In this document: positions 38,216 to 46,301 of the stretch, one piece after another
Layout of the letters: each line of letters begins with the position of its first letter
How positions within the stretch are numbered: the first letter of the stretch is position 1
Assembly: GCA_016717225.1 (NCBI GenBank)
Contig: JADKGB010000002.1
Span: 310,001 to 374,000, forward strand
Direction of reading: 5' to 3'
DNA: 64,000 nt
Origin: Flavobacteriales bacterium
GTDB lineage: Bacteria > Bacteroidota > Bacteroidia > Flavobacteriales_F > PHOS-HE28
Notes under the pieces: generated by a model
Told to the model about the DNA's origin: nothing
Seen by the model: the letters and a program-made list of their open reading frames with translations, nothing else
The model's database searches: none
Made by a program: the position numbers and the translations under genes

Positions 38216-38947
38216 ATGAACTTGAACAACGCCATGCTGATCCGCCCTATCCTCATAGGTTCAATGCTGGTCCTTTTCGCTTCCTGCGGGAACGAAGGCG
38301 GGACGACCGAGGGAAGCACCGCTCCTACCGCGGGGGGAAATACCACAACCTCCCAACCTCCACCAAGGACCAGCGACGATTGGCATAGCACCGATACGCT
38401 TTTTGCCATGATGGGCGGCGTGAACGGCAAGGTGGTGGCCGATCTTTTTGTGGGGGATGGGTACTACACGATGAAATTGCTGGAAGCCGGCGCCCACGTG
38501 ATCGCAATGGACGATGACCCACGTAACATTGAAGCCATCACGGCCAAGAAGAAGGAAATGAACATCGGTGATGACCGACTTGAGATCCGCACGTGCACGC
38601 CAGGTTCGCCCAACCTGAACATTGCTGAAGTTGACATTGCTCTTTGTACCCGGCCATTCATAAGTATCCCGGACCATACTGGCTACTTCACCAAGGTGAA
38701 AGCATCCATTAAGCCACCATGCCAACTGTTCATCGTGGACTTCCTACAGGAGCAAACACCCGTGGGCACGCCTATGGATCAGCGGATCCCTAGTGAAATG
38801 GTCATGGATGCTATGGAGCCGGCTGGATTCACGGACATTGGCGCCTACGGTTTGAAGTTGCCGTACCGTTTTGTGGTTCAGGCTATGGAATTTGTAGAAG
38901 GACCGGATGGGCCCGTGATGCCTCAAGGAACTGTTCAGGTTCCTTGA
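38216..38947 (+). CDS. Lipoprotein with methyltransferase-like fold
   Basis: A 243-residue protein. A lipoprotein signal (MLIRPILIGSMLVLFASC if started at residue 7) precedes a Thr/Pro-rich linker (about 25-60). The rest resembles a class I SAM-dependent methyltransferase: VVADLFVGDGYYTMKLLEAG near 86-105, IAMDDDPRNIEA near 110 and an alternating alpha/beta pattern after that. The GDGYY loop is close to the GxGYF of the family. Whether it binds SAM outside the cytoplasm is doubtful, so the fold may have another role. It may equally be an inactive relative. Confidence 0.7.
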   Translation: MNLNNAMLIRPILIGSMLVLFASCGNEGGTTEGSTAPTAGGNTTTSQPPPRTSDDWHSTDTLFAMMGGVNGKVVADLFVGDGYYTMKLLEAGAHVIAMDDDPRNIEAITAKKKEMNIGDDRLEIRTCTPGSPNLNIAEVDIALCTRPFISIPDHTGYFTKVKASIKPPCQLFIVDFLQEQTPVGTPMDQRIPSEMVMDAMEPAGFTDIGAYGLKLPYRFVVQAMEFVEGPDGPVMPQGTVQVP

Positions 38948-38965
38948 CGAACAGAATAGAAAGAG

Positions 38966-38998
38966 AAGCCCCGTGCAATGGATGCACGGGGCTTTTTG
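38966..38998 (+). terminator. Rho-independent terminator
   Basis: A stem of about 12 pairs (AAGCCCCGTGCA with its complement), a 5-base loop and a T-run lie about 20 bases after the lipoprotein stop. The following 200 bases (to 39196) hold no gene that I can support. Confidence 0.9.
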
Positions 38999-39196
38999 TT
39001 TCATTGAGTTTTCTCGGGCCAAGCACCAAAGGAGTTTTGCATTGCCGTTCGGGAAACTGATACAGCATATGTGATCCTCTTCTATCCCGGATCCTTTTTC
39101 AGGTGCTGTTCCAGAACAACTGACCTGTAGTTGAATCCGCCCTCGCTTGAAGATAAGAGGAAATGGGCTATCCATAGGATCACAGACCCAACAAAA

Positions 39197-39227
39197 GAAA
39201 AGGCCGCCTCGAATGAGGCGGCCTTTT
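39197..39227. terminator. Bidirectional terminator hairpin
   Basis: A 13-14 bp perfect stem (AAAAGGCCGCCTC with its complement) and a 4-base loop lie about 20 bases beyond the stop of the minus-strand OmpA gene, with A- and T-runs on the flanks. It probably terminates the OmpA transcript. Confidence 0.9.
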
Positions 39228-39247
39228 CGACATATCTCTCCAACAGA

Positions 39248-40606
39248 CTACTGCCAGAAGCTCACTTTGAACTCCACACGACGGTTCTGTGCACGACCTG
39301 CGGAGGTCTTGTTATCCGCAACTGGCATGGTTTCACCATGGCCATAACTCTTGGTACGATTGTCAGCAATACCCTTGTCGGTCAAGTATTTCTTAACGGC
39401 TGCAGCACGATCATCGCTGAGCTTCTGGTTCTTGGCATCATCACCTTGGTCGTCGGTGTGTCCATGTATCTCCAGATCATACGTTGGGTTATCCTGCATG
39501 ACTTTAACCACATCGTTCAATATGGTGTAGCTCTCCTTTTTGATGATGCTCTTACCGGTCTCGAACTTCACTCCGCTCAAGGCCTTTTCGAAGAGCTTCT
39601 TGGTTGCCTCGTTAACCTCAGGACAACCGCTCATACTGGCCACGCCTTTCTCATTGGGGCAACGATCCACGTTGTCAGCGATGCCATCGCCATCGCTGTC
39701 CGGGCAGCCTTTCATATCAACAGGGCCGCTTTTGTCCGGGCATGCATCCAATGCATCCGCAATACCATCTCCATCACGGTCAGGACAGCCACCTAAAGCA
39801 GCCAGTCCTTTCTCTTGTGGGCAGCTATCATCCTTATCAGGAACACCATCACCATCAGTATCAGGCTCTGGATGCACATTCACACTGATACCATCGATAT
39901 AGTAGTAAGCATGCTGGTTGTCGGCACCCTCGATCACCTTGCTCTTTTCCATGCCTGCAGCCGGGAAAGCACCGATCACCAAGAACTTCTCGGTGCCATC
40001 AGCGATGAACGTACCTTTCACTTCGGTCCAGTTCTGCTTGTCATTCACACTCGTTGCAATGCTCACTTGTGGCTTTTCCGTGAGGAAATGCAGGTTTTTA
40101 TAGGCGAGCATCGTAGGCGAGCAGTAACCACCAATTCCACTTACAGCACGATCGCTGCCATTGGAAAGTTTCACGCGGAAACTGACATCGTATGGCTGGC
40201 CAGCTGTGAGCGGAGCGTTCAACTCGGTTTGCAGGTACTCGCTGTATTGCTGGTAACCCGGATTGCGGAAATCAACATCGGTTTTGAAAACGCGTTTCCA
40301 GTTCTGGCGCATATCCTCCTTGTAGGCCACGAAACCAGCATATCGCTCACCTTCAAAGGCGGGTGTTCCTGTGCCCAGATCATTGTCTGGAACGCCTGTG
40401 TAACAAGCCGTTTTATCGAACACATCGCAAGAAGCGTTATTAGCGTTCGACCAGCCTGTTGCACGCTCGAGCTGATCCCAAGTAGTGATGGCCTTACTGA
40501 CTTCTTCGAAGCCGGAGTTCTTCACCAAGTTCGGGCCGGCTTGGGCCATTGCGCCACAAACGGCGAAAAGACCCATTGCAACAACGGGGTAGCGTGTGTT
40601 CAACAT
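39248..40606 (-). CDS. OmpA-family protein with TSP3 repeats
   Basis: Outer-membrane protein of 452 residues. A signal peptide (about 1-22, MLNTRYPVVAMG) precedes a beta-sandwich domain (about 25-255) that resembles carbohydrate-binding modules. Thrombospondin type 3 repeats follow, with DTDGDGVPDKDDSCP, DRDGDGIADALDACP and DSDGDGIADNVDRCP (about 258-340). The last 110 residues are an OmpA domain, with the peptidoglycan-binding signature LEIHGHTDDQGDD and NRRVEFKV. The start at 40606 gives the signal; upstream frame is not signal-like. A paralogue of the beta-sandwich domain lies directly upstream. Confidence 0.93.
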   Translation of the reverse strand: MLNTRYPVVAMGLFAVCGAMAQAGPNLVKNSGFEEVSKAITTWDQLERATGWSNANNASCDVFDKTACYTGVPDNDLGTGTPAFEGERYAGFVAYKEDMRQNWKRVFKTDVDFRNPGYQQYSEYLQTELNAPLTAGQPYDVSFRVKLSNGSDRAVSGIGGYCSPTMLAYKNLHFLTEKPQVSIATSVNDKQNWTEVKGTFIADGTEKFLVIGAFPAAGMEKSKVIEGADNQHAYYYIDGISVNVHPEPDTDGDGVPDKDDSCPQEKGLAALGGCPDRDGDGIADALDACPDKSGPVDMKGCPDSDGDGIADNVDRCPNEKGVASMSGCPEVNEATKKLFEKALSGVKFETGKSIIKKESYTILNDVVKVMQDNPTYDLEIHGHTDDQGDDAKNQKLSDDRAAAVKKYLTDKGIADNRTKSYGHGETMPVADNKTSAGRAQNRRVEFKVSFWQ

Positions 40607-40662
40607 TGATATTTTTTTTGGTTGTGGTGGTTTTGGACTGTGTTTACCAAACAGGTCACATA

Positions 40663-40670
40663 CAAAGTTG
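40663..40670 (-). promoter_or_regulatory. Candidate Bacteroidota -7 element for the OmpA gene
   Basis: On the minus strand CAACTTTG lies about 57 bases before the OmpA start, one base from the TAnnTTTG consensus of the Bacteroidota primary sigma factor. The -33 TTTG element is not clear; an AT-rich stretch and an A-run sit between. This is a guess from a short match. Confidence 0.25.
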
Positions 40671-40727
40671 CGTACTTTTTTTTCAGCCCTTATCGAAAGC
40701 AACCTCAATCCTTTTACTGTATACACC

Positions 40728-41459
40728 TTACTTGGTTTCCTTCAGGCTGATATTATCAACGTAGTAGTACGCGTACTGGTTGTCCAGACCTTCTATCAGT
40801 CGTTTCGTGTCAAAGCCCGCAGCAGGGAATGTTCCGATCGTGATGTACCGCTCTCCACCATCGGCCTCGAACGAGCCTTTTACTTGCACCCACGTACTCT
40901 TTTCACCAACAATGGCATCTACCGAAACAAGTGGTTTTTGCTCCAAAAAACGGCGGTGATCGAAGTGCAGTGCTTCGGCGCTGAAGTAGGCCCCAAGACC
41001 AGAAACGGCTCTGTCACTATTCCCGGAAAGGCTCACCCAAAAGGTGATCTCGTACACCTTTCCTTCCTGCAGAGGTTGCATCAACTCGGAGGTCAGGTAT
41101 TCAGAATAGGCACTCCACCCTTGCACAAAATCGTCTTCCCCAGCTGCAAGACTTCGGCGCTGATCATCTTTCCAGGCAAAGAAGCCAGCATAGTGTTCCC
41201 CTTCCTGCGGGTCCATGTGGCCATAATCATTGTCCGGTATACCGATCGTTTTGGCGGAAGCGCTCTTTGAGAAAAGTTCAGAGAACCCAATGGTGACATT
41301 CTTCCAGCTATCCGCCTCCGTGATCTGATCGTAGGTTTTGGGCTCACTTGCGACCAACTCAAACCCCCCATTGCGAACAAGTTCAGTACCGTTGGTTTGC
41401 GCGAAAACGAGCGGCACAAAAAGCACTGAAGCCGTGTACGATAAAAAGCGAAGGATCAT
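40728..41459 (-). CDS. Secreted protein homologous to the OmpA N-terminal domain
   Basis: A 243-residue secreted protein with a signal peptide (about 1-21). The mature part aligns along its length with residues 25-255 of the neighbouring OmpA protein: both share LVRNGGFE-like, GIPDNDYG-type, EGEHYAGF, YSEYL and AYYYVDNIS stretches. It lacks TSP3 repeats and an OmpA domain. The likely event is a domain duplication, with this copy acting as a stand-alone binding module. Its cargo is unknown. Confidence 0.8.
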   Translation of the reverse strand: MILRFLSYTASVLFVPLVFAQTNGTELVRNGGFELVASEPKTYDQITEADSWKNVTIGFSELFSKSASAKTIGIPDNDYGHMDPQEGEHYAGFFAWKDDQRRSLAAGEDDFVQGWSAYSEYLTSELMQPLQEGKVYEITFWVSLSGNSDRAVSGLGAYFSAEALHFDHRRFLEQKPLVSVDAIVGEKSTWVQVKGSFEADGGERYITIGTFPAAGFDTKRLIEGLDNQYAYYYVDNISLKETK

Positions 41460-41509
41460 GTTCAGTTGATCGGAGGATATGATCCGATGGCGCCAAGTTA
41501 CCGGATACT

Positions 41510-42178
41510 CTATTTCAGTTTGTTCGCGAAGACCTTGCGCAGTTTTTCCAGCTTAGGCCTGATCACATACTGGCAATACCCTTGGTCCGGATTATTGGCA
41601 TAATAGTCCCGGTGATAGTTCTCCGCAGGATAGAACGGGCCGATCGGGGTGATCTCTGTAACGATCGGAGAAGCAAAAGCGGCACTCCTATCCAACTCGA
41701 CCTTATAGTTCTCGGCCCTCACTTGCTGCTCTTTGGTATGGAAGAAGATCGCTGATCGATATTGCGTTCCAGAGTCGTGTCCCTGCCGGTTCAGGGTGGT
41801 TGGGTCGTGGGTCTGCCAGAAGATCTCCAGTATCTCATCGAGCGTGATCACGTGAGGGTCAAAAACCACTTGTGCAACTTCGGCATGACCAGTTGTGCCT
41901 GTACAAATGCTTTTGTAGTCCGGATCCTTGGTCGCGCCGCCGGTGTAGCCTGGCGTCACGCTCACTACACCCTTCAACTCGGTGAACACAGCCTCTACGC
42001 ACCAGAAACAACCTGCCCCCAGGGTGATGGTATCCTTTCCTTCGGATGTATGCATGCCGTTCATTGGTTCTGCTTTAGATCGTTGAGTTGACGAAAGTGG
42101 TTCAGCACGCGAGATCAGCATCGTAAGCCCGAAGAATGCAAGCCACAGATCTCGTTCAAGGGTTGGGGGCGCATACAT
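41510..42178 (-). CDS. msrA: Peptide methionine sulfoxide reductase MsrA
   Basis: Repair enzyme that reduces methionine-S-sulfoxide in proteins. The catalytic cysteine is in LGAGCFWCVEAVF (near 54-65), and the family marks GVVSVTPGYTGG, YKSICTGTTGHAEVAQ and QYRSAIFFHTKEQQ follow. The last residues are basic. The first 40 residues include a hydrophobic stretch (LWLAFFGLTMLI) that may be a signal or anchor, so the enzyme may be periplasmic; a start at a later Met (near 39 or 42) would give a cytoplasmic form. Confidence 0.93.
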   Translation of the reverse strand: MYAPPTLERDLWLAFFGLTMLISRAEPLSSTQRSKAEPMNGMHTSEGKDTITLGAGCFWCVEAVFTELKGVVSVTPGYTGGATKDPDYKSICTGTTGHAEVAQVVFDPHVITLDEILEIFWQTHDPTTLNRQGHDSGTQYRSAIFFHTKEQQVRAENYKVELDRSAAFASPIVTEITPIGPFYPAENYHRDYYANNPDQGYCQYVIRPKLEKLRKVFANKLK

Positions 42179-42240
42179 GATGCTTTGCTAAACGCGTGAA
42201 CGATGCTAAAAGTGCGGTTGGACGAGCGAATAATGGAATA

Positions 42241-43512
42241 CTACGTGGGGCGCTTTGATCTTGCCTGATGATGCCCTATCAGTGCAGCCGCGAGACGGGC
42301 TACAACACCAGTGACCAGTGCATTGCCCATGAAAAATGCTCGCCATCCATCCGAGACACCTGCAGTATGGTTATCCGGGAACATATTGAGCCGTTCCAGC
42401 TCCACCGGGGTGAGTCTACGGTATCGCCCGTCTTCAGTAAGGATCACATGCTTGAAACGGGAAGGCGCGGTTCCACCTTCTCCAGTAACGATCGTTCGCG
42501 ACGGTTTATCCAGTGCATCCGGGAAAGCCATGGCTCCCTCGGCATAATTGTATCGATGGCCGTTCAGCGCGATGCGCTCTTGCTTCTTTGCGGCCTTCAG
42601 CTTTCGCCATTTTCCGATAGTCCGTTTCGGAATGAAATAAACCTTGGGGACCTCTGCTGTCGGCAGGAGAACATCTGCGAGAACCGAACCGTTCAGATCA
42701 GGGGTCACCTTCAGTTTCAAGGTCCAAATCTGCCCGCCCTGCATCATACCAGCATTCTGGAAAGGCGATCTCTTTCCCCCATGGTTGAACGCTCGTGTGA
42801 GCTTTGCAAGATCTCCGTCCAGCAGAAAATGCGCCACAGGACCAACCGGATCCGACTCCCCGAAAGCACGCGCGAACAGACTGTTGGTAGTGATCGCTTC
42901 AACAGCATCGAATCGCTTGGGGAGATCACCTTTCAGTTCACCAAAGAGAAAAACTCTCTTACGGCGCTGAGGCATTCCATGGTCAGCAGCATTGATAACA
43001 CGCCATTGAACAGCGTAACCCAATGCGCTCAAGGAAGAGAGCATCACTGCGAAATCACGCCCACGTTGACCTACAGGTGAACCGAGCAAACGGTCCACGT
43101 TCTCCAAAAGCAAGTATTGCGGCTTGTTCTTCTTCTGCGAAAGAAGGCGATGGATCTGCCACCATAGGATCCCCTTCTTCCCCACCAGTCCTTTGGAATT
43201 CTTCAGTGTGCTCGCCACCGAATAGTCCTGGCAGGGGAAGCCACCCACCATCAGGTCATGATCGGGCAGCAGTTCAGCTTTTACGGAAGCAATGTCGCTG
43301 CAAACATGATGCTCACCACCGAATCGACTCACGTAGACATCACTTGCGTGTTGCTGCTTGCGACCAGGCTCCCATTGATTGCTCCAGACAACCTCAAATC
43401 CGCCAGAACGTTCTAGCCCTATTCGAAAGCCTCCCACTCCAGCAAAAAGCTCCACAACGCGCAATGGGCTGTTCAACGACTTGGTCGGAATTTGTTTCTT
43501 GGTCGCTGACAT
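42241..43512 (-). CDS. Orphan DNA cytosine-5 methyltransferase
   Basis: A 423-residue C5 methyltransferase. Motif I is ELFAGVGGFRIGLE near 21-34, motif IV GGFPCQDYSVAS near 90 with the catalytic cysteine, motif VI LLLENVDRLL near 133, motif VIII QRRKRVFLFGEL near 186, and motif X GNALVTGVVARLA near 400. The target-recognition region (about 220-330) is long and not recognised. No restriction endonuclease is nearby. The start at 43512 (MSATKKQ) is preferred over an ATG 13 codons upstream. It lies just downstream of tRNA-Gly. Confidence 0.92.
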   Translation of the reverse strand: MSATKKQIPTKSLNSPLRVVELFAGVGGFRIGLERSGGFEVVWSNQWEPGRKQQHASDVYVSRFGGEHHVCSDIASVKAELLPDHDLMVGGFPCQDYSVASTLKNSKGLVGKKGILWWQIHRLLSQKKNKPQYLLLENVDRLLGSPVGQRGRDFAVMLSSLSALGYAVQWRVINAADHGMPQRRKRVFLFGELKGDLPKRFDAVEAITTNSLFARAFGESDPVGPVAHFLLDGDLAKLTRAFNHGGKRSPFQNAGMMQGGQIWTLKLKVTPDLNGSVLADVLLPTAEVPKVYFIPKRTIGKWRKLKAAKKQERIALNGHRYNYAEGAMAFPDALDKPSRTIVTGEGGTAPSRFKHVILTEDGRYRRLTPVELERLNMFPDNHTAGVSDGWRAFFMGNALVTGVVARLAAALIGHHQARSKRPT

Positions 43513-43630
43513 GGTCGAACGCACGGGGCTGCAGGCGGAAAAGTTGGCCAAGATAGGATCGCTGGGTACCCCGATCCAAGCACTTTGTACAAAGAAAAAT
43601 GGTGGCCGAGCCCGACCACCATTCTATCGA

Positions 43631-43702
43631 GCGGGAAACGGGATTCGGACCCGCGACCCTCAGCTTGGGAAGCTGATGCTCTACCAACTGAGCTACTCCC
43701 GC
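43631..43702 (-). tRNA. tRNA-Gly (anticodon CCC)
   Basis: The minus strand folds into a full cloverleaf of 72 bases: acceptor stem GCGGGAG with TTCCCGC (one G-T pair), D arm GCTC/GAGC, anticodon stem TCAGC/GCTGA with loop TTCCCAA, and T arm GCGGG TTCGAAT CCCGT. The CCA end is not encoded. Confidence 0.95.
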
Positions 43703-43818
43703 TTGAACAGCGGCCGAATTTAACCATCCGCTCCTACTTTGCCGGAACAGACCATGAATGAAACACCAGAAAGGCTTAACCTACTTTTGATCCTCAGTTA
43801 ACCTGCGGCACATCGACC

Positions 43819-44541
43819 ATGACTCACTTCGCACCCGAAAAGAAGGACCTCAAAATGGCCGGTGCGATCACGCAAAAGGTGTTATTGGTGGATGATGAGC
43901 AGGATATCCTGGAACTTTTGAAGTACAATCTCGAGCGCGAAGGCTTGAAGGTATTCACGGCATCCAATGGTCGGGAGGCCGTGAAGTTGGCGAAGGCAGA
44001 GCGACCGGATCTGATCGTTCTGGATATCATGATGCCCGGAATGGACGGTGTGGAGGTGTGCAATCATCTGCGCACCTTGCCGGAGTTCAAGCAAACGCTG
44101 ATCACTTTTCTTACGGCACGGGGCGAAGACTATTCCCAAATAGCCGGGTTCGATGCAGGTGCGGATGACTACATCACCAAGCCGGTGAAACCGAAAGTGT
44201 TCGTGAGCAAGGTGAAAGCTTTGTTGAAGCGGTCCAGCGCCACCTTGACAGATACGCATACCATCGAATCGAACGGTATCACGCTGGACATGGAACAAGT
44301 GGTCGTTCGCAAGGATGATGTGGAGATACGTCTGCCCAAAAAGGAATTCGAACTATTGGCCCTATTGATGAGCAAGCCTGGCAAGGTGTTCAAACGGGAC
44401 GAGATCTACGCACATATATGGGGTGACGGGCTATTTGTAGGGGATCGCACCATCGATGTTCACATCCGCAAGTTGCGCGAGAAAATAGGTGACGACAGGA
44501 TCGGCACTGCGAAAGGGATCGGGTACAAATTTGAAGCGTAA
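43819..44541 (+). CDS. OmpR/PhoB-type response regulator
   Basis: A 240-residue regulator. The receiver domain (about 18-135) has VDDEQD, phosphoacceptor in VLDIMMPGMDG near 75 and lysine in ITKPVKP. The C-terminal winged-helix domain (about 145-240) ends GTAKGIGYKFEA. It resembles PhoB/RprY-type regulators of Bacteroidota. A start at 43855 (MAGAITQKV) would also fit the family. No cognate kinase is adjacent; the partner is likely encoded elsewhere. Confidence 0.93.
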   Translation: MTHFAPEKKDLKMAGAITQKVLLVDDEQDILELLKYNLEREGLKVFTASNGREAVKLAKAERPDLIVLDIMMPGMDGVEVCNHLRTLPEFKQTLITFLTARGEDYSQIAGFDAGADDYITKPVKPKVFVSKVKALLKRSSATLTDTHTIESNGITLDMEQVVVRKDDVEIRLPKKEFELLALLMSKPGKVFKRDEIYAHIWGDGLFVGDRTIDVHIRKLREKIGDDRIGTAKGIGYKFEA

Positions 44542-44625
44542 ATTATATGATATTCAGATAGTTATGAATTTAACGTAAGGCCAATTCATCGATCTGGATC
44601 GGCTGTGGTTTAGGCGCTGAGAACA

Positions 44626-44660
44626 AACAAGCCCCTGAGACTGGATCTCAGGGGCTTGTT
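44626..44660. terminator. Bidirectional terminator hairpin
   Basis: A 15-bp perfect stem (AACAAGCCCCTGAGA with its complement) and a 5-base loop stand between the plus-strand regulator and the minus-strand tRNA-Pro, ending either transcript. Confidence 0.85.
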
Positions 44661-44665
44661 CTTGT

Positions 44666-44739
44666 CGGGGTGAATGGATTCGAACCATCGGCCTCTACGT
44701 CCCGAACGTAGCACTCTAACCGGGCTGAGCTACACCCCG
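44666..44739 (-). tRNA. tRNA-Pro (anticodon CGG)
   Basis: The minus strand gives a complete cloverleaf of 74 bases: acceptor CGGGGTG with CACCCCG, D arm GCTC/GAGT, anticodon stem CTACG/CGTAG with loop TTCGGGA, and T arm GATGG TTCGAAT CCATT. The CCA end is not encoded. Confidence 0.95.
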
Positions 44740-44870
44740 AAGCTCACCAATTCCACAAAATTATGATCAGGAGTAATCACCTCAATTTCGAAATTATTCC
44801 CAATGCCCAAAAGAAAGTCTGGCTTTCGAGGCATCCCTTCCCACCTCACACTCGTCTATTGGGTGGAACC

Positions 44871-45062
44871 ATGTCACGCGCATACAAAATATCCCTCATC
44901 CTGAAAAGCCGGAACAGCCTTCCGGTGTACAAGGACTTGGCGAAGCTCAGCGATATGGAGTTGGACGAACAAGTGCGGTGCATGGTGCGCCGCATGCGTG
45001 CGAACGAAAGCAGCATCATAGCTCGCATGTCGTTGCGCCAGCCCACCTTCAGTCTGAACTGA
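44871..45062 (+). CDS. Small basic protein of unknown function
   Basis: The ATG at 44871 gives 63 residues (MSRAYKISLILKS at the start) rich in Arg, Lys and Ser, with a helical middle (DMELDEQVRCMVRRMRANES). The frame extends upstream to 44763, but that part looks less coding. No family is recognised, and a chance frame is possible. Confidence 0.35.
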   Translation: MSRAYKISLILKSRNSLPVYKDLAKLSDMELDEQVRCMVRRMRANESSIIARMSLRQPTFSLN

Positions 45063-45084
45063 GTTTCCCTTGTTCCAGGGTGCT

Positions 45085-45138
45085 GTTCAACAATAGGACT
45101 TGACCTTGCGTTGTTGAAAACCGCTCGGTTCAACAATA
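45085..45138. repeat. Short direct and inverted repeats in an intergenic gap
   Basis: GTTCAACAATA occurs at 45085-45095 and again at 45128-45138, with the inverse TTGTTGAA at 45111-45118 between them. The group lies about 60-110 bases before the small membrane protein ORF at 45199 and could be an operator, though this is only a pattern. Nothing else is evident between 45063 and 45198. Confidence 0.35.
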
Positions 45139-45198
45139 CCTATTGCCGTTCCACGGCCTTGTCGGTTTCTATATTCGCGACCCAAACGCACCATCCCG

Positions 45199-45324
45199 AT
45201 GAGCCAACATCACAACGAAGGTCATTTTCCAGAGGAAGCTGAGCAGAACGAGATATTTGGCCCGGTGCTGGTGGCTTTGAGCGTTCTCGCCTCGATCGTG
45301 CTCATTATTTGGGCCTTGAGCTGA
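45199..45324 (+). CDS. Very small single-span membrane protein
   Basis: A 41-residue ORF from ATG to TGA. The N-terminal half is hydrophilic with His, Glu and Gln (MSQHHNEGHFPEEAEQN); the second half is a single membrane segment (PVLVALSVLASIVLIIWAL). A helix of this kind with the charge pattern is typical of subunits or regulators of membrane complexes. I do not recognise the family. It is convergent with the zinc-ribbon gene. Confidence 0.5.
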   Translation: MSQHHNEGHFPEEAEQNEIFGPVLVALSVLASIVLIIWALS

Positions 45325-45333
45325 ACGACAGGC

Positions 45334-45726
45334 CTACGAGTCTCCCGCCCGTTCCAAGTACTCGTCCCGGCGAACCAACGCGTACCAGTTCTCACTGATC
45401 TCCAAATACCCGTGTTCGAAACAGAACACGTATGTATTTCCTTTCATAGTGCGGTAAATGTTCGTGTGGTACATGAAGCTGTAGCCTTTCTGGATCAGCT
45501 TGTCACGATGTACCTTCTTCGTGCCTTCAGGACCGTCGTTCAGTTCCATCAGGATGCGTCGATTCCGTTTCAACGCGTTCACCACATTGCGCACGTAATT
45601 GATCGGCGCATTGTTGCTGCGGTAGTGGTAGATGTTGCGACAAGCATCTGAACAGAATTTCTTGTCTGTTCGGCCTTTGACCGATTCTCCGCATTCCATG
45701 CAGAACTTCTCTTCCACTGCGCGCAT
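45334..45726 (-). CDS. Small zinc-ribbon-like protein
   Basis: A 130-residue protein. The N-terminal motif CMECGESVKGRTDKKFCSDAC (residues 9-29) with its CxxC and CxxxC cysteines suggests a zinc-binding module, followed by a basic region (YVRNVVNALKRNRRIL) and a beta-rich tail (YVFCFEHGYLEISENWYALV). The start at 45726 is chosen because it starts just before the cysteines; the frame extends farther upstream. Function is unknown, DNA or RNA binding being a reasonable guess. Confidence 0.7.
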   Translation of the reverse strand: MRAVEEKFCMECGESVKGRTDKKFCSDACRNIYHYRSNNAPINYVRNVVNALKRNRRILMELNDGPEGTKKVHRDKLIQKGYSFMYHTNIYRTMKGNTYVFCFEHGYLEISENWYALVRRDEYLERAGDS

Positions 45727-45878
45727 TGAGCCGAAAGTAATGTTCGTTGTTGAATGTGATACAACCCGATCGCGTTGGCCAATGGCCAAGCATTCAACTT
45801 TAGTGCCTTCGGTGAGGCGGTGAATGCGGAAGCCCCGACCATAGGTCAGGGCTTCCATTGGGATCTTTGGAACCGCTC

Positions 45879-46154
45879 TTACTTCGCTTCAGGTGCATCA
45901 CTGCCCGTGTGGCGAGCGTAACGCTTCTTGAACTTGTCCACGCGACCAGCGGTGTCGATGAGCATCATTTTTCCGGTATAGAAAGGATGGCTCGTATTGC
46001 TGATGTCCAACTTGATGAGCGGGTACTCGTCGCCGTCTTCGTATTTCACGGTGTCCTTTGTATTCGCACAACTCTTACCGAGGAACATATGCTCGTTGCT
46101 CATGTCTTTGAAAACAACAACACGGTAGCCTTCTGGATGGATGCCTGGTTTCAT
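45879..46154 (-). CDS. rpmE2: 50S ribosomal protein L31 type B
   Basis: A 91-residue large-subunit protein. The start MKPGIHPEGYRVVVF matches the L31 B form, and the YPLIKLDISNTSHPFYTG stretch is the conserved core. The cysteine pairs of the zinc-binding A form are absent, as expected for B. The ATG at 46154 gives the family start; an upstream ATG at 46181 is less likely. Confidence 0.94.
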   Translation of the reverse strand: MKPGIHPEGYRVVVFKDMSNEHMFLGKSCANTKDTVKYEDGDEYPLIKLDISNTSHPFYTGKMMLIDTAGRVDKFKKRYARHTGSDAPEAK

Positions 46155-46301
46155 GGCGGTTTTTTCTTCTTGGGGCGGCAAATGTAACTGGATCGTTCAA
46201 ACCTGCAACCTGCCGGGATAGTGAAGCACCTGGTTCTCAGCTCCGAGATCCGTGGCGCGTGTCATCCCCAAGTTTGGCGCTCGAGCCTTTGATCAGCAGC
46301 C

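Noticed and set aside
38999..39196. Gene in the gap after the methyltransferase-like lipoprotein
   Set aside because: The open frames there have no start or composition that I can support; only two terminators bound the gap.
42180..43720. Complete genomic island at tRNA-Gly
   Set aside because: I found no integrase or repeat of the tRNA 3' end near 42240; only the methyltransferase supports it.
45085..45138. CRISPR array
   Set aside because: There are only two short direct copies of 11 bases with no regular spacers.
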